The notes below the pieces were generated by a model. That model had not been told where the DNA came from, ran no database searches, and saw only the letters and a list, made by a program, of their open reading frames with translations. 64,000 bases of DNA from Flagellimonas sp. HMM57 (GTDB taxonomy: Bacteria; Bacteroidota; Bacteroidia; Flavobacteriales; Flavobacteriaceae), in contig NZ_CP090004.1 of NCBI RefSeq assembly GCF_021390175.1, positions 310,001 through 374,000 on the forward strand, read 5' to 3'. The position numbers and the translations under genes are program-made. Positions 63,423-64,000 of this stretch are shown one piece after another; within the stretch, counting starts at the first letter, position 1, and the number at the start of each line of letters is the position of its first letter.

Positions 63423-64000
63423 ATGAAAAAAGTTGTCACCTTTGGTGAAATTATGCTGCGCTTAGCCCCTCCCGGATTTTTAAGATTTTCTCAAACCAAT
63501 TCATTTGACGCCATCTACGGTGGTGGTGAATCGAATGTTGCTGTTTCTTTGGCAAACTATGGGATTCCCGTTGATTTTGTAACGCGTCTTCCGGACAATG
63601 ATCTGGGTAAATGTGCCATGATGGAACTACGCAAACGTGGTGTAGGTGTGGATAATATTGATTGGGGAGGAGAACGTTTGGGAATTTATTTTTTAGAGAC
63701 CGGTGCTGTAGCCAGGGGCAGTAAAGTAGTTTATGATAGGGCATATTCGGCAATATCTCAAATTGAAAAGGGAACGATTGATTGGAAAACCGTTTTTAAA
63801 GATGCTGATTGGTTCCACTGGACCGGTATTACGCCTGCAATTTCCCAAGGAGCAGCAGATGCCTGTCTTGAGGCGTGCGAAGTGGCCAGTAGTATGGGAA
63901 TTACCATATCGACAGACCTCAACTACAGAAAAAAACTATGGAACTATGGTATTGAACCTGAAAAAATCATGACCCCATTAGTCGAGCATTGTGATGTAAT
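63423..64000 (+). CDS. kdgK: 2-keto-3-deoxygluconate kinase (5' part, cut by window end)
   Basis: This is a cytosolic PfkB-family sugar kinase that phosphorylates 2-keto-3-deoxygluconate, the product of both dehydratases encoded here. About 192 codons are visible. The N-terminus VVTFGEIMLRLAPPGFLRFSQ and the glycine-rich YGGGESNVAVSLANYG motif (about 32-47) are typical of bacterial KdgK, as is DWFHWTGITPAIS. The catalytic Asp motif (GAGD) would lie beyond the window. The gene is divergent from uxaA across a shared LacI operator. A KDPG aldolase gene would be expected next but is not in the window. Confidence 0.92.
   Translation, partial: MKKVVTFGEIMLRLAPPGFLRFSQTNSFDAIYGGGESNVAVSLANYGIPVDFVTRLPDNDLGKCAMMELRKRGVGVDNIDWGGERLGIYFLETGAVARGSKVVYDRAYSAISQIEKGTIDWKTVFKDADWFHWTGITPAISQGAADACLEACEVASSMGITISTDLNYRKKLWNYGIEPEKIMTPLVEHCDV

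Noticed and set aside
1..64000. tRNA, rRNA, insertion sequences or prophage genes
   Set aside because: No cloverleaf-like segment, transposase, integrase or phage structural gene was recognised on either strand.

Overview
The window is AT-rich chromosomal DNA from a member of the Bacteroidota, most likely a marine Flavobacteriaceae. The evidence is three SusC/TonB-type receptors, two SusD lipoproteins, -7 promoter boxes of the TAnnTTTG type, a bacterial V-type ATPase, a three-gene succinate dehydrogenase, and a polysaccharide utilisation locus with its own uronate catabolism. The genus cannot be fixed from the sequence. No rRNA, tRNA, insertion sequence, phage or CRISPR array was found.

Layout. 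1-8.7 kb: a SusC/SusD pair and a very large FG-GAP/VCBS lipoprotein (+ strand). 8.7-21.8 kb: a respiration and sulfide block, all on the - strand: cytochrome bd oxidase (cydAB), a 1-Cys peroxiredoxin, a type II sulfide:quinone oxidoreductase, a di-haem lipoprotein, a small HMA protein, a rhodanese, two tandem CstB-like persulfide dioxygenase-rhodanese fusions, a SulP transporter and a Crp/Fnr regulator. 21.9-23.8 kb: a two-component system. 23.9-32.2 kb: a V-type ATPase operon headed by a universal stress protein. 32.6-36.9 kb: a second universal stress protein and sdhCAB (+). 37.1-43.5 kb: a second SusC/SusD pair with a membrane-anchored AraC-type regulator (-). 43.9-64 kb: a galacturonan/glucuronide locus with uxaB-uxaC-lacI (-), then a TonB receptor, beta-helix lipoprotein, exported enolase-superfamily enzyme, GH28, alpha/alpha-toroid lipoprotein, GH28 and GH2 (+), then uxuA, an SDR-type mannonate oxidoreductase and uxaA (-), and the start of kdgK (+, cut by the window end).

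The strongest discovery is regulatory. All eight transcription units of the sulfide/respiration block, from cydAB to the Crp/Fnr gene itself, carry a 14-bp dyad GTAAC-N4-GTTAC (two copies degenerate). In every case exactly 22 bases separate it from a TAnnTTT(G/A) -7 box. This is the geometry of a class II CRP/FNR activator site replacing the -33 element. It defines a candidate regulon that couples sulfide oxidation (SQR, then persulfide dioxygenase and rhodanese, then SulP) to bd oxidase, a terminal oxidase generally known to tolerate sulfide. The Crp/Fnr protein has a three-cysteine cluster in its sensor domain and lacks the usual recognition-helix glutamate. The same promoters show that the start codons of SQR and SulP lie downstream of the longest possible starts.

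The uronate locus is equally coherent. Exported GH28 and GH2 enzymes release galacturonate or glucuronate. UxaC isomerises both. The UxaB-UxaA and SDR-UxuA branches both lead to 2-keto-3-deoxygluconate, which KdgK phosphorylates. A LacI regulator encoded in the locus probably binds GCAATCGATTGC-type palindromes, which occur before lacI, before the TonB receptor, and between uxaA and kdgK.
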